Part shown: piece after piece, positions 1 to 7,203 of the stretch
How positions within the stretch are numbered: the stretch's first letter is position 1
Layout: each line of letters starts with the position of its first letter
From: JAHJDR01 sp964609965
GTDB taxonomy: Bacteria > UBA10199 > JADGCS01
Assembly (NCBI GenBank): GCA_964609965.1
Contig: CAZSTS010000024.1
Span: 1-39,477, forward strand
Reading direction: 5' to 3'
DNA: 39,477 bases
Program-made: the position numbers and the translations under genes
Notes under the pieces: model-generated
The model's input: the letters and a program-made list of their open reading frames with translations, nothing else
Database searches by the model: none
What the model was told of the DNA's origin: nothing

Positions 1-49
1 CGACTAACTGGCCACTTTGCTCCGTTCCTGCTGGCCACTTTGGCCGTCA
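1..49. mobile_element. Probable IS21-family insertion sequence terminus (partial)
   Basis: The first 49 bases carry two direct copies of CTGGCCACTTTG, at 8-19 and 31-42, and end in GTCA exactly where the integrase reading frame stops resembling its family. Multiple short subterminal repeats and a terminal CA dinucleotide are typical of IS21-family ends. The transposase genes would lie outside the window to the left. The family assignment is inference from the end structure only; another element with CA ends is possible. Confidence 0.5.
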
Positions 50-1120
50 TATGCAATAATGTAATACTTCGTCCAACAACGTTCTAGCAATAGCCCTAAA
101 TCCATGCATGCACATTTGTTCTTTTCTAAAACCCATTCTTCTTAATGCAGCATTAGCAGTATTATTGCTAAGAGATCTTTTCCAGTCCCTTGGACTTGGA
201 AATAAATACTGCCTATGGCCAGTTAATGAGTGAAGCTCCTTTAATATAGACATTGCTTGATTAGACAATGGCACAAAGTGGTCTTGTGTTTTAATTTTCA
301 TTCTACAAGCAGGTACACACCAAAGCTTATTTTCTAAATCAAATTCAGGCCATTCAGCATTTCTTAGTTCGCCTGGTCTAAGAAAAAAATGAGGCGATAG
401 TTTAAGCAAGCTTCGTACAATTTCATCTCCCTCATAACCCTCTATAGCATTTAACAATCCTTTTACTTCCTCTGGTTTAATAAGGGCTGCTCTATGTCCT
501 TTTTTAACAGGAAGCAAAGCGTCTCTTAAGTCTCTTGTAACATCGTATTTGGCCCTGCTTGTTGCTATGGCATAGCGATAGATTTGGCCTAATGTGCCTA
601 AAACTCTGTGTGCTGTTTCACAAGCACCTCTGTCTTCAATTTTTTTTAATACTTTTAGAATCTCTGGTGCTGTTAAAGCTGAAATGGGTCTTTTGCCAAT
701 GTAAGGGAATACATTCTTTGATAATCGGTTTTCCAGATCGTTTGTATATCTTTCAACATAGCCACCTTTTTCTGATTTTTGTTTGCCCTTAAATATAATC
801 CATTCACGTGCAATAACTTCTAATGTGTTTGATCGCTCTAATTCATTACTAAGCTTCATGGCTCTTTTGTGTTCGCTGGGGTCTATTCCTTCTGCAAGTA
901 AAGTTCTGGCTTCTAAACATCTTTCACGGGCCCTCTTAAGAGAGATTTCAGGGTGCCTGCCAAGAGATATGCTTTTTTCTTTGTTATCAAAGTAATATTT
1001 AAGGCGCCATAGCTTGGAACCTGTTGGGGAAACTTTTAAAAACAAACCATCGCCATCAAAAAGCTTATATGCTTTGGCCTTTGGTTTTGCATTTTTAATT
1101 ACTGTGGCTGTCAAACTCAT
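47..1120 (-). pseudogene. P4-type tyrosine integrase, truncated before the catalytic tyrosine
   Basis: Site-specific recombinase of the phage P4/CP4-57 type. The N-terminus is the DUF4102 arm-binding domain (GDGLFLKVSPTGSKLWR, SLGRHPEISLKRAR); the core-binding and catalytic domains follow. Catalytic residues present are the first arginine (FLRPGELRNAEW), the beta-hairpin lysine (KIKTQDHFVPL) and the HxxR box (HGFRA). The frame follows the family up to LLDEVLHYCI and then hits a TGA supplied by the flanking IS-like end, so the remaining roughly 50 residues with the second histidine/tryptophan and the tyrosine nucleophile are missing. It is 357 residues against about 400 usual. Start ATG is preceded by GAGGT. 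It lies 168 bp from the 3' end of ssrA, a classic target of this integrase family, so it marks an element integrated there. Almost certainly inactive. Confidence 0.9.
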
Positions 1121-1287
1121 TTAGGGGTACCTCGCTACCTAATAACTCAACGTACCCCCGGAACTGCCCCAATATTATCTGGCTGTCAATAATTTCTCTA
1201 GGACGTTATTGGACGGTAACCATACGAAAAAAGGCTCCTTTGTGGAGCCCTTTGTACTTCTTTGGATGTCTTTGAATGTCGTATAAG
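1121..1287. other. Spacer between ssrA 3' end and integrase (attachment-site side)
   Basis: No gene. This stretch holds the ssrA terminator and short imperfect direct repeats (TTGGACG twice near 1200; TTTGGATGTC then TTTGAATGTC near 1261-1280). An integrase reading away from the 3' end of ssrA implies that the element junction is the 3' portion of ssrA itself, around 1288-1310. The partner att copy would be beyond the left edge of the window, so no direct repeat can be shown. Confidence 0.4.
1227..1249 (-). terminator. Rho-independent terminator of ssrA
   Basis: Read on the minus strand, GGCTCC, a five-base loop ACAAA and GGAGCC form a perfect 6-bp GC-rich stem followed by six T residues. 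It sits about 40 bp downstream of the tmRNA 3' end and before the integrase start. Confidence 0.8.
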
Positions 1288-1667
1288 TGGAGCCGGTGGG
1301 AGTCGAACCCACGTCCGAGAATGCTTCCATATGTCTTCTACAAGTTTAGTTACAATATGAGTTTTACATTAGACTTAACCCTGTAACCGGTGGTCTAACG
1401 CGAGCCTATTTGTTTTTAACTTAGTAGTCAGTAGACAAAACTAGTAAGCGATCCCTAATTAGTTGCGCCCATGATCCCGACTAGGGAGATCAAAACCATG
1501 AACGTGATCTTCTATGAGATCATGTTAAGCAGCCAAAGCAAGCTGAGGCGTGCTTAATTGTTTACCATTAGTATTGGCAATTAAGTTAGTGAAGTCGTTT
1601 AACGAGTGCCTTCAACTCGACTTGCCGAACATACAGTTGTTACCCCCGTCGAAACCAAGACGGCCCC
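1288..1667 (-). ncRNA. ssrA: tmRNA (transfer-messenger RNA)
   Basis: One-piece tmRNA that rescues stalled ribosomes. The 5' end GGGGCCGTCTTGGTTTCGAC and the 3' T-arm GTGGGTTCGACTCCCAC are canonical, and the 7-bp acceptor stem pairs GGGGCCG with CGGCTCC (one G-U). The 3' CCA is not encoded: the sequence after the discriminator A is CTT. The tag frame runs from GCC at 1578 down to TAA at 1525 and encodes ANTNGKQLSTPQLALAA, ending in the usual ALAA-type degron. The tag is 17 residues, longer than the 10-11 of enterobacteria. The 3' half is the integration site of a P4-type element, and the gene is left intact. Confidence 0.97.
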
Positions 1668-1669
1668 AA

Positions 1670-1688
1670 AAATTTGCATAGCAAATTT
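1670..1688 (-). promoter_or_regulatory. Palindrome and possible extended -10 of the ssrA promoter
   Basis: A perfect inverted repeat AAATTTGC-ATA-GCAAATTT lies just upstream of the tmRNA 5' end. Read on the minus strand it contains TGCTATGCA, a possible extended -10 element about 8 bp before the RNA start. A TTGATC further upstream is 20 bp away, rather far for a -35. Whether the palindrome is an operator is inference. Confidence 0.3.
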
Positions 1689-1848
1689 TCCTCTATTTTC
1701 GATCAACCATTTTCACATGCGTAAACCGTAAACAGATTCTCGTATCCTACCACCAACGCCCCCTAAATAGCAAGGAGCCCTCTCATCAGCGCCTCCCGCC
1801 GACACTTTAACGAAGGAGGAAACAAAAAGAACTCCCAATAGCGCCTCC

Positions 1849-2811
1849 TCAAGACCGACCCAGAATTTCCCCTATACTCATAGCGATTGTTGCAGCTTCA
1901 TCTACACCTATGCTTTGATCTGCCCTGGCAAGTAGTTCTTGAAACCTTGAATCTCGCCTTAACAATTCAGCGATGGGAGCAATAACCTCTGCGTATTGGC
2001 CCCTAGCTATCTGTTGTTGAACTTGTCTTGAACAAACACCCTGTAAGAGCTCATCAAAAACACCTTCGTCTTCTAAATGGTTTCTAATCACCTCATAGGC
2101 AGCACCATGCAGCCGCTGTAGCACCTGGCTTTGTAAAACTCGATCAAAGTAAATAAAAAGATTTCTGCAAAAAACAATGTCCATGACTTCTAAGGGAACA
2201 TCAGCTGTCACGTCATGAAATTTAAAATTCATATAGCTTGGCAACTCTTCTCTAAACCAATATTTTTTGTTTCCCATGTCATAGGCATATTTTTCAATGA
2301 GCGCCCTTTTTTCTTCAGAAAGCTTGATCATGCTAGAATGCTCATAAACACCTGTTTTTGCCGTTGAGAGAGCCCCGCTATCAATATCAGTTCCAAATAT
2401 TTTTACTCTATACTTAGAAAAACGAGGGCCTAAATGTTCTGATAAGAGCATTAAAATGGAATAGGCTTCTTCGCCAGACGAGCAAGCACAGCTCCAAACG
2501 CGAATATAATCAGAGTTAAGGCGTTTTTTTCTTTGCATAAGATCTGGAAGAACTCTTTTTTCAATCACGTCAAAAACATGAGGGTCACGAAAAAACTCTG
2601 TCACATTAATTGTAAGAGCATCCATAAGGCTGTCTATTTCTTCTTGGTGGACCTTAAGATGTGCGTGGTAATGTTCAAAATCATCTCGCTTAGTAGCGCG
2701 CACACGTGTCATAACCCTGCGTTGGAGAAGCTTATCTCGATACTGTGATAAATCTAAGTTTCGTTCTTGTTTTACGAGGTCTAATATTTTTTTGAAATAC
2801 TCATCACTCAT
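1849..2811 (-). CDS. cheR: CheR-family methyltransferase with an aberrant C-terminus
   Basis: Chemotaxis receptor methyltransferase family: SAM-dependent methylation of glutamates on chemoreceptors. The N-terminal helical domain (residues about 1-75, ending NVTEFFRDP) and the Rossmann core are clear: RVWSCACSSGEEAYSI (SAM-binding loop), FGTDIDSGAL, FKFHDV and DIVFCRNLFIYFD. After VLQRLHGA the family normally continues with a KPGGYLxLG strand and ends. Here that strand is absent and about 85 unrelated helical residues follow (EVIRNHLEDEGVFDELLQ to the end). The start is the ATG at 2811; the GTG just before it is in frame but unsupported. The upstream ATGAGTGATGAGTGATGAG tract offers out-of-frame ATGs. 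It lies 18 bp after the ComFB-like gene, so probably one operon. No receptor or CheA gene is in view. Activity is doubtful; it may be a fusion or decayed copy. Confidence 0.75.
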   Translation of the reverse strand: MSDEYFKKILDLVKQERNLDLSQYRDKLLQRRVMTRVRATKRDDFEHYHAHLKVHQEEIDSLMDALTINVTEFFRDPHVFDVIEKRVLPDLMQRKKRLNSDYIRVWSCACSSGEEAYSILMLLSEHLGPRFSKYRVKIFGTDIDSGALSTAKTGVYEHSSMIKLSEEKRALIEKYAYDMGNKKYWFREELPSYMNFKFHDVTADVPLEVMDIVFCRNLFIYFDRVLQSQVLQRLHGAAYEVIRNHLEDEGVFDELLQGVCSRQVQQQIARGQYAEVIAPIAELLRRDSRFQELLARADQSIGVDEAATIAMSIGEILGRS

Positions 2812-2829
2812 CACTCATTACTTAATTAA

Positions 2830-3093
2830 CTAATGCCTTGGTTTTTCCTTCACAAGCTGCGCTGCTTCTGTAAGCTTTGTTACAATATCAACACGCGCCT
2901 GTACTTTAATTTGATTAAGGTTTGTGTAAACATACCCTAAATCTGTAACAACATATTTAGGAGGAAGGCGATTTAATGCCCATGCGACCATGTCTTGCCT
3001 ACACTTTTCACATGAGCAAGAGCCCTCTACTTGAGCCAAAACGCCCTGTAGCTCATCAATCACCAACTTTTCCATGTAGTTTATATACGCCAT
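2830..3093 (-). CDS. ComFB-like protein (late competence/c-di-GMP receptor family)
   Basis: An 87-residue protein matching the ComFB family: NYMEKLVIDEL helix, the cysteine pattern CSCEKCRQDMVAWALNRLPP, then KYVVTDLGYVY. The family includes Bacillus ComFB, and cyanobacterial members have been reported to bind cyclic di-GMP. The cysteines may bind zinc. I chose the ATG at 3093 because GGAG lies six bases upstream; a longer frame reaching 3144 lacks this and would add a non-family tail. Placed immediately upstream of the CheR-like gene, it suggests a signalling role linked to motility or surface behaviour, which is inference. Confidence 0.8.
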   Translation of the reverse strand: MAYINYMEKLVIDELQGVLAQVEGSCSCEKCRQDMVAWALNRLPPKYVVTDLGYVYTNLNQIKVQARVDIVTKLTEAAQLVKEKPRH

Positions 3094-3223
3094 AATTTCT
3101 CCAAATATGATGAGAATCAAAGATGTGGGACGAGGTGTGGACAAAGCTGCAACAGCTTGTTTAAATTAGCTTTTCTATATGTTCGATAATTGAAGAAAAA
3201 TCAATATAATATAAGGAAGAAAC

Positions 3224-3793
3224 TTAGAGAAGTGATTCAACCATTTTCACAATCCTTGGGTCGCGAGGAGAGGTATTACTATCAAAGGCCTTTTCAGGAA
3301 CGCCTTGTCTATTGATAAAATACTTGTAGAAGTTCCACTGTGGTCGAATGCCTATTTTCTTATAGAGCTTCATAAAAAAACTGTTATTGCCTTTTTTGCG
3401 ATCAATGCTGCTAAGGGCAAATAAAGGAAAAGTAACCCCGTATTGCCTTTTACAAAATGTTTTTACTTCCTCATTAGACAAGGGGTCCATTTCACCGTAA
3501 TCATTTGTAGGAAACCCCAAAACAACAAAACCCTTGTCCTTGTATTTTAGATAGAGATCTTGCAAAGCCCCTAGTTGCCTGGTGAAAGAACACCTGGTCG
3601 CGGTGTTGACAACCATGATGGCGCTGCCTTGAAACTGGCACAAGTTTACTTTTTTGCCATCAATGGTTTCCACCTCATAGTTAAGGGCCGCTGAACAGGC
3701 CTTTTTGTCTTTGTTTTTGTCTTTGGCTTTGGCATGGGCAGAAAAAGAAAGTGAAAGAAGAATAATAATAAAAATGACTGCTGTTATTTTCAT
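3224..3793 (-). CDS. Exported glutathione peroxidase-like thiol peroxidase
   Basis: Glutathione/thioredoxin-dependent peroxidase of the GPx fold. An N-terminal signal peptide (MKITAVIFIIILLSLSFSAHAKA) predicts periplasmic export. The active-site region reads VNTATRCSFTRQ, so the peroxidatic residue is cysteine, not selenocysteine. The second tetrad motif, usually FPCNQFG, is FPTNDYG here: the glutamine is replaced by aspartate and its cysteine by threonine. The WNF motif (QWNFYKYFI) is present. A cysteine in VKTFCKRQYG sits where resolving cysteines occur. At 189 residues it is normal length plus leader. A periplasmic peroxide-detoxifying role is inferred from the family. Confidence 0.88.
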   Translation of the reverse strand: MKITAVIFIIILLSLSFSAHAKAKDKNKDKKACSAALNYEVETIDGKKVNLCQFQGSAIMVVNTATRCSFTRQLGALQDLYLKYKDKGFVVLGFPTNDYGEMDPLSNEEVKTFCKRQYGVTFPLFALSSIDRKKGNNSFFMKLYKKIGIRPQWNFYKYFINRQGVPEKAFDSNTSPRDPRIVKMVESLL

Positions 3794-3967
3794 GATGCTA
3801 TCTCCAAAATAAATTGTTTACGTGCCTCATTTTTAGCAAATTCAATAAGTCAGCTTTTTTCTCAACACAAGAATATCTTGTTATTTTTTTTTGTTTTTTC
3901 TATATTTTTGCAACCCATTATATTGAAGAAACAGCCTTTGATTCTTTAAACATACAAGAGATTTATT

Positions 3968-5092
3968 ATGAAAAAACCATACTCCCTCGCATTAATTATT
4001 ATTATCTTTGTTCTTTTTTGTTCTCATAGCTTTGCAGCAGATTATGAGACCCCAGAAGAATGGGCAGAAGAAACAAAAAAACTCAATATAGGTGCTGGCT
4101 TTACCGCGATTGTAGCAGGCACAGCAAATAATGCACCAAATGGAAATCGCGCTGATGCCTCTTTAACTGCTGACCTAGAATTGGGCATGGTTTTCTTTTC
4201 ACACGGTCGCGGATTTATTCACCTTGAAGGGGCGCTCGGAACAGGGCTCAATGATAATGTTCCTTTTAATGCCTCGATTTTTGGTCCTCCAAACGGAGAT
4301 GCAAATCCTGGTGTAAGATTAGCAGATATGGAACTTGCCGAGGTTTTTTACGAAGGCAATTATTGGGAGAATCGCTTTTTCTTTAATGTTGGTCTTTTGG
4401 ATCCAGCAGCTTTTTTTGATACGAATGAAGCCGCCAACTCCGAAACAACACAGTTTCTCAATGCTGGATTTGTTAACAATGGGGCGGTTGAACTCCCTGG
4501 TTATGCTTTAGGTTTAGCCATCAGAGTCCTTGCAACCCCTTGGCTAAGTTTGCAGGCAGGGATTTTTGAAGGAGACAGTGACTGGGACAGCATTCAATCT
4601 GACCCTTTTTATATTGGTGAAATTGTACTTCATCCTGTTCTTTTTAGACAGCCTGGCAATTATCGTTTTTATGCCTGGCAAAACCACACGGACCATGTGA
4701 ACGCAAGCACAGGCTCTACAACAGATGCTGGTTATGGTTTTGGTTTAAGCCTTGATCAAAAACTTGCTGACTGGCTTACTTTCTTTGGGCGCTTTGGTTA
4801 TCAAAGCCCTAATATCTATCAGGGAAAAATCGCCTTTTCTGGTGGTTTTGAAGTTTCTGGTTCTGTGTTCGGGCGCATGGATGATGCCACAGCCATTGCC
4901 TTTGGTCAGGCCATAAATAGCGACACCGTAGCAGCGAGAAATAACGAAGCTGTATTAGAGTGGTATTATCGCCTGCAAATTAACGAGCACGTGGGGCTGT
5001 CGCCCGATATCCAGTGGTACTTTAATCCAGGGGCTTCGGCAGCAAATAGCAAAGTTTTGGTTTTTGCTCTACGAGGGCAATTTGACTTTTAA
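3968..5092 (+). CDS. OprB-family carbohydrate-selective porin-like protein
   Basis: A 374-residue outer-membrane beta-barrel. The signal peptide is MKKPYSLALIIIIFVLFCSHSFA, cleaved before ADYETP. The mature protein alternates short amphipathic strands and ends in a phenylalanine (ALRGQFDF), the usual barrel-insertion signal. Segments such as FFNVGLLDPAAFFDTNEAANSETTQF, GYALGLAIRV and FYAWQNHTDH resemble the OprB family, which passes sugars through the outer membrane. It is shorter than classical OprB (about 420-450), and the substrate cannot be told. It stands alone, transcribed away from the peroxidase. Confidence 0.8.
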   Translation: MKKPYSLALIIIIFVLFCSHSFAADYETPEEWAEETKKLNIGAGFTAIVAGTANNAPNGNRADASLTADLELGMVFFSHGRGFIHLEGALGTGLNDNVPFNASIFGPPNGDANPGVRLADMELAEVFYEGNYWENRFFFNVGLLDPAAFFDTNEAANSETTQFLNAGFVNNGAVELPGYALGLAIRVLATPWLSLQAGIFEGDSDWDSIQSDPFYIGEIVLHPVLFRQPGNYRFYAWQNHTDHVNASTGSTTDAGYGFGLSLDQKLADWLTFFGRFGYQSPNIYQGKIAFSGGFEVSGSVFGRMDDATAIAFGQAINSDTVAARNNEAVLEWYYRLQINEHVGLSPDIQWYFNPGASAANSKVLVFALRGQFDF

Positions 5093-5200
5093 TGGCTTGA
5101 TATTACTTGTTGTTTTCTGGGTTAATTGTGAGAACCATTGACCCTCGCCTTCAAGGCCCTTAGATAGCTTTTAACAACTTTTTTAAAGGAGAAAGGCACC

Positions 5201-5671
5201 ATGAAACACTTAATAATTATTAGCTTAACTTTATTCTTTTGTTTTTCTATCACAACAGCGCAAGCAGAAGATCCAACAAATTCTCAAAAAGAACTAAACA
5301 CAGACACCATCGCTGAAATCTCTTCGCCAGAAAACCTGCCTATAGAAATCGTCAAATATGATAATGCAAAAATTCAAAACGTCTATACACAAATTAAAAA
5401 CAAAAAAGCCAAAGATGGCGAAAAACAGTACCTCTATGTAAAGGGAACTGTGAAAAACACGACAATGGGGACGCTTTCGGAACCCACTGTCACAGCTCAA
5501 TTTATTGACGAAAAAGGCAAAAGTATCACCCGTCATTACGGAACGGTGATTCCCAGAATGATTAGATCACAAGGCAATAAAAAAGGGCATTTCACTATAA
5601 AAGCACCTTATGATCCCTCTTTAAGCCTTTTGAAATTATCCCTAAACTGGGCAGGAAAAAACAAAGAATAG
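5201..5671 (+). CDS. Small exported protein with an FxLYD-like beta domain
   Basis: A 156-residue protein with a signal peptide (cleavage likely after TTAQA) and strong ribosome site AAAGGAG ten bases before the ATG. The mature part has a charged linker and then a beta-rich region: LYVKGTVKNTTMGTLSEPTV, FIDEKGKSI, FTIKAPYDPS. The pattern of a strand, N-T-x-G turn and later F-I-D-E-x-G resembles FxLYD/DUF3426-type extracellular immunoglobulin-like modules. No specific function can be named. It lies 108 bp after the porin on the same strand and ends 8 bp from the convergent transporter gene. Confidence 0.65.
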   Translation: MKHLIIISLTLFFCFSITTAQAEDPTNSQKELNTDTIAEISSPENLPIEIVKYDNAKIQNVYTQIKNKKAKDGEKQYLYVKGTVKNTTMGTLSEPTVTAQFIDEKGKSITRHYGTVIPRMIRSQGNKKGHFTIKAPYDPSLSLLKLSLNWAGKNKE

Positions 5672-5679
5672 TTTTCTCA

Positions 5680-7032
5680 TTACCAGTCCATCAACCCCTT
5701 CACGAGAATAATCGTCAGCGCCACTGGAGCCACAACACGCATGATCCACAAGAAAATAAAATAAACTACCTTGTGCCAGCCCTTATCACCAATAAATTGG
5801 CGAACGAGTGAGCTGTCTAATACCCAACCAAAAAACAAAGCTGTGAGTATCCCCCCAAGAGGCAGGAACAAGCTACTCGTGCCCCTGTCAAAGAGATCAA
5901 AAATATTAAGCCCAATAATCTTTACATCTGAGAGCACATTAAAAGAAAGGGCGCAAAGGATTCCAAGTAAGAAAATCAGCGCTGAAACGATTAGCGCTGA
6001 TGACAGGCGAGACATCTTAAACTTTTCGATCCAAAATGTTACAATAACTTCCACAAGAGACATGCCAGAAGTCAAAGCAGCAAAAGCCACAAGCATGAAA
6101 AAGGCAACGGCTACAACATAGCCGCCAGGCATTTTTACAAAAAGCATGGGAAGTGTTTTGAAAATAAGAGCAGGCCCTGCCCCTGGTTCAACACCATATG
6201 TGAAGACAACCGAAAAGATAACAATACCAGCTAAAAGAGCAATAACCGTATCTAAAACACAAACCGTTAACGCTACTTTAAATAAATTGTTTTTACTCTT
6301 AAAATAACTTCCATAGGTAATAATAATACCCATGGCCAAGCCTACTGTAAAAAAGGAATGGCCCACAGCTTCAAGCACCCCTTTGGCCGTGAGCTTGTCA
6401 AAGTCTGGCTTGAAAAGAAAATCAAGGGCCTCCCCGCAACCAGACAGAAACAAAGCCCTTACCAAAAGACCTAAAAGCAAAAGGATTAATGCTGGCATGA
6501 GTATTTTGTTCCATCGCTCCAATCCTTTTCTTATGCCACTAAAAATTACTCCTGTTGTAAGGGCAATAAATACAAAGTGCCAGAAAACCTGGCGATATGG
6601 GTTTTCGAAAAGCGCCCCTAATAAACCACTAATCTCACCGCCTTTTTGGGTAGCAAATTCATTAATAACTGATCGATAAGCAAAATCAAGGACCCACCCC
6701 CCAACAACAGAATAAAAGGCCATGATTAGAAAGGCTGTCAACACCGCCAACCCTCCAACACCTTTCCATGGGGAGCCTTTTTTATGCATGACATCAAAGG
6801 CTGTCACAGCATTGGATTGTGACGCTTGGCCGATGTAGAGCTCTGCCATAAAAAGAGGAAGAGCAATAACAGCAAGGCAAATAAGATAGACCAAAACAAA
6901 GGCTCCGCCTCCGTTCACGCCAGCGATGTAAGGAAACTTCCAAATATTTCCAAGGCCAACCGCAGAGCCTGCTGCAGCTAAAATAAAGACAAACGCATTA
7001 CTCCATTGAGCACGATTACTTTGATTGTTCAT
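5680..7032 (-). CDS. tnaT: Sodium:neurotransmitter symporter family amino-acid transporter, probably tryptophan (TnaT-like)
   Basis: Inner-membrane Na+-coupled amino-acid transporter of the NSS/LeuT family. TM1 carries the signature AAAGSAVGLGNIWKFPY and NGGGAF; about 11-12 hydrophobic segments follow, as in the short bacterial NSS proteins. The start is the ATG at 7032: AAAGGAG sits just upstream and is itself in the frame of a slightly longer ORF. At 450 residues it is standard. It lies directly downstream of tryptophanase on the same strand; in Symbiobacterium an NSS protein next to tryptophanase (TnaT) was shown to import tryptophan. Tryptophan as substrate is therefore inference from context plus that precedent. 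Confidence 0.88.
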   Translation of the reverse strand: MNNQSNRAQWSNAFVFILAAAGSAVGLGNIWKFPYIAGVNGGGAFVLVYLICLAVIALPLFMAELYIGQASQSNAVTAFDVMHKKGSPWKGVGGLAVLTAFLIMAFYSVVGGWVLDFAYRSVINEFATQKGGEISGLLGALFENPYRQVFWHFVFIALTTGVIFSGIRKGLERWNKILMPALILLLLGLLVRALFLSGCGEALDFLFKPDFDKLTAKGVLEAVGHSFFTVGLAMGIIITYGSYFKSKNNLFKVALTVCVLDTVIALLAGIVIFSVVFTYGVEPGAGPALIFKTLPMLFVKMPGGYVVAVAFFMLVAFAALTSGMSLVEVIVTFWIEKFKMSRLSSALIVSALIFLLGILCALSFNVLSDVKIIGLNIFDLFDRGTSSLFLPLGGILTALFFGWVLDSSLVRQFIGDKGWHKVVYFIFLWIMRVVAPVALTIILVKGLMDW

Positions 7033-7073
7033 CCCAACTCCTTTCACAAATCTCTAAAATCACTCTAAAATTA

Positions 7074-7126
7074 CGGGCGGGCCCTGTTACCATACGGTAC
7101 AGGGCGGGCACGGGGACCCGCCCCTA
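7074..7126. repeat. Intergenic double palindrome with a GGGCGGG...CCCGCCC hairpin
   Basis: Between the transporter and tryptophanase lie two overlapping hairpins. One pairs GCCCTGT (7081-7087) with ACAGGGC (7099-7105); the other pairs GGGCGGG (7102-7108) with CCCGCCC (7117-7123). The second unit is repeated almost exactly at 38385-38409, differing by one base in the loop. No terminator T-tract follows. It behaves as a dispersed MITE-like or REP-like repeat. Confidence 0.75.
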
Positions 7127-7151
7127 TGAAACATTTATTTAATCACCACTC

Positions 7152-7203
7152 CGCTATTCACAATCCACGACCCATCGAAGATCCTGAGCGCAGTCGAAGG
7201 ACT
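7152..7203. repeat. Dispersed repeat abutting the tryptophanase stop codon
   Basis: Read on the minus strand this begins with the TAG stop of tryptophanase and continues TCCTTCGACTGCGCTCAGGA, then GATGGGTCGTGGATTGTGAA. The first part is a motif I recognise as a common intergenic repeat in environmental genomes; the second is a relative of the CACGATCTACGATTCACGAA tract at 18937-18968. It appears to have supplied the stop codon. Confidence 0.6.

Noticed and set aside
3890..3967. Plus-strand frame upstream of the porin
   Set aside because: Overlaps the porin start in another frame; AT-rich leader sequence without a ribosome site.
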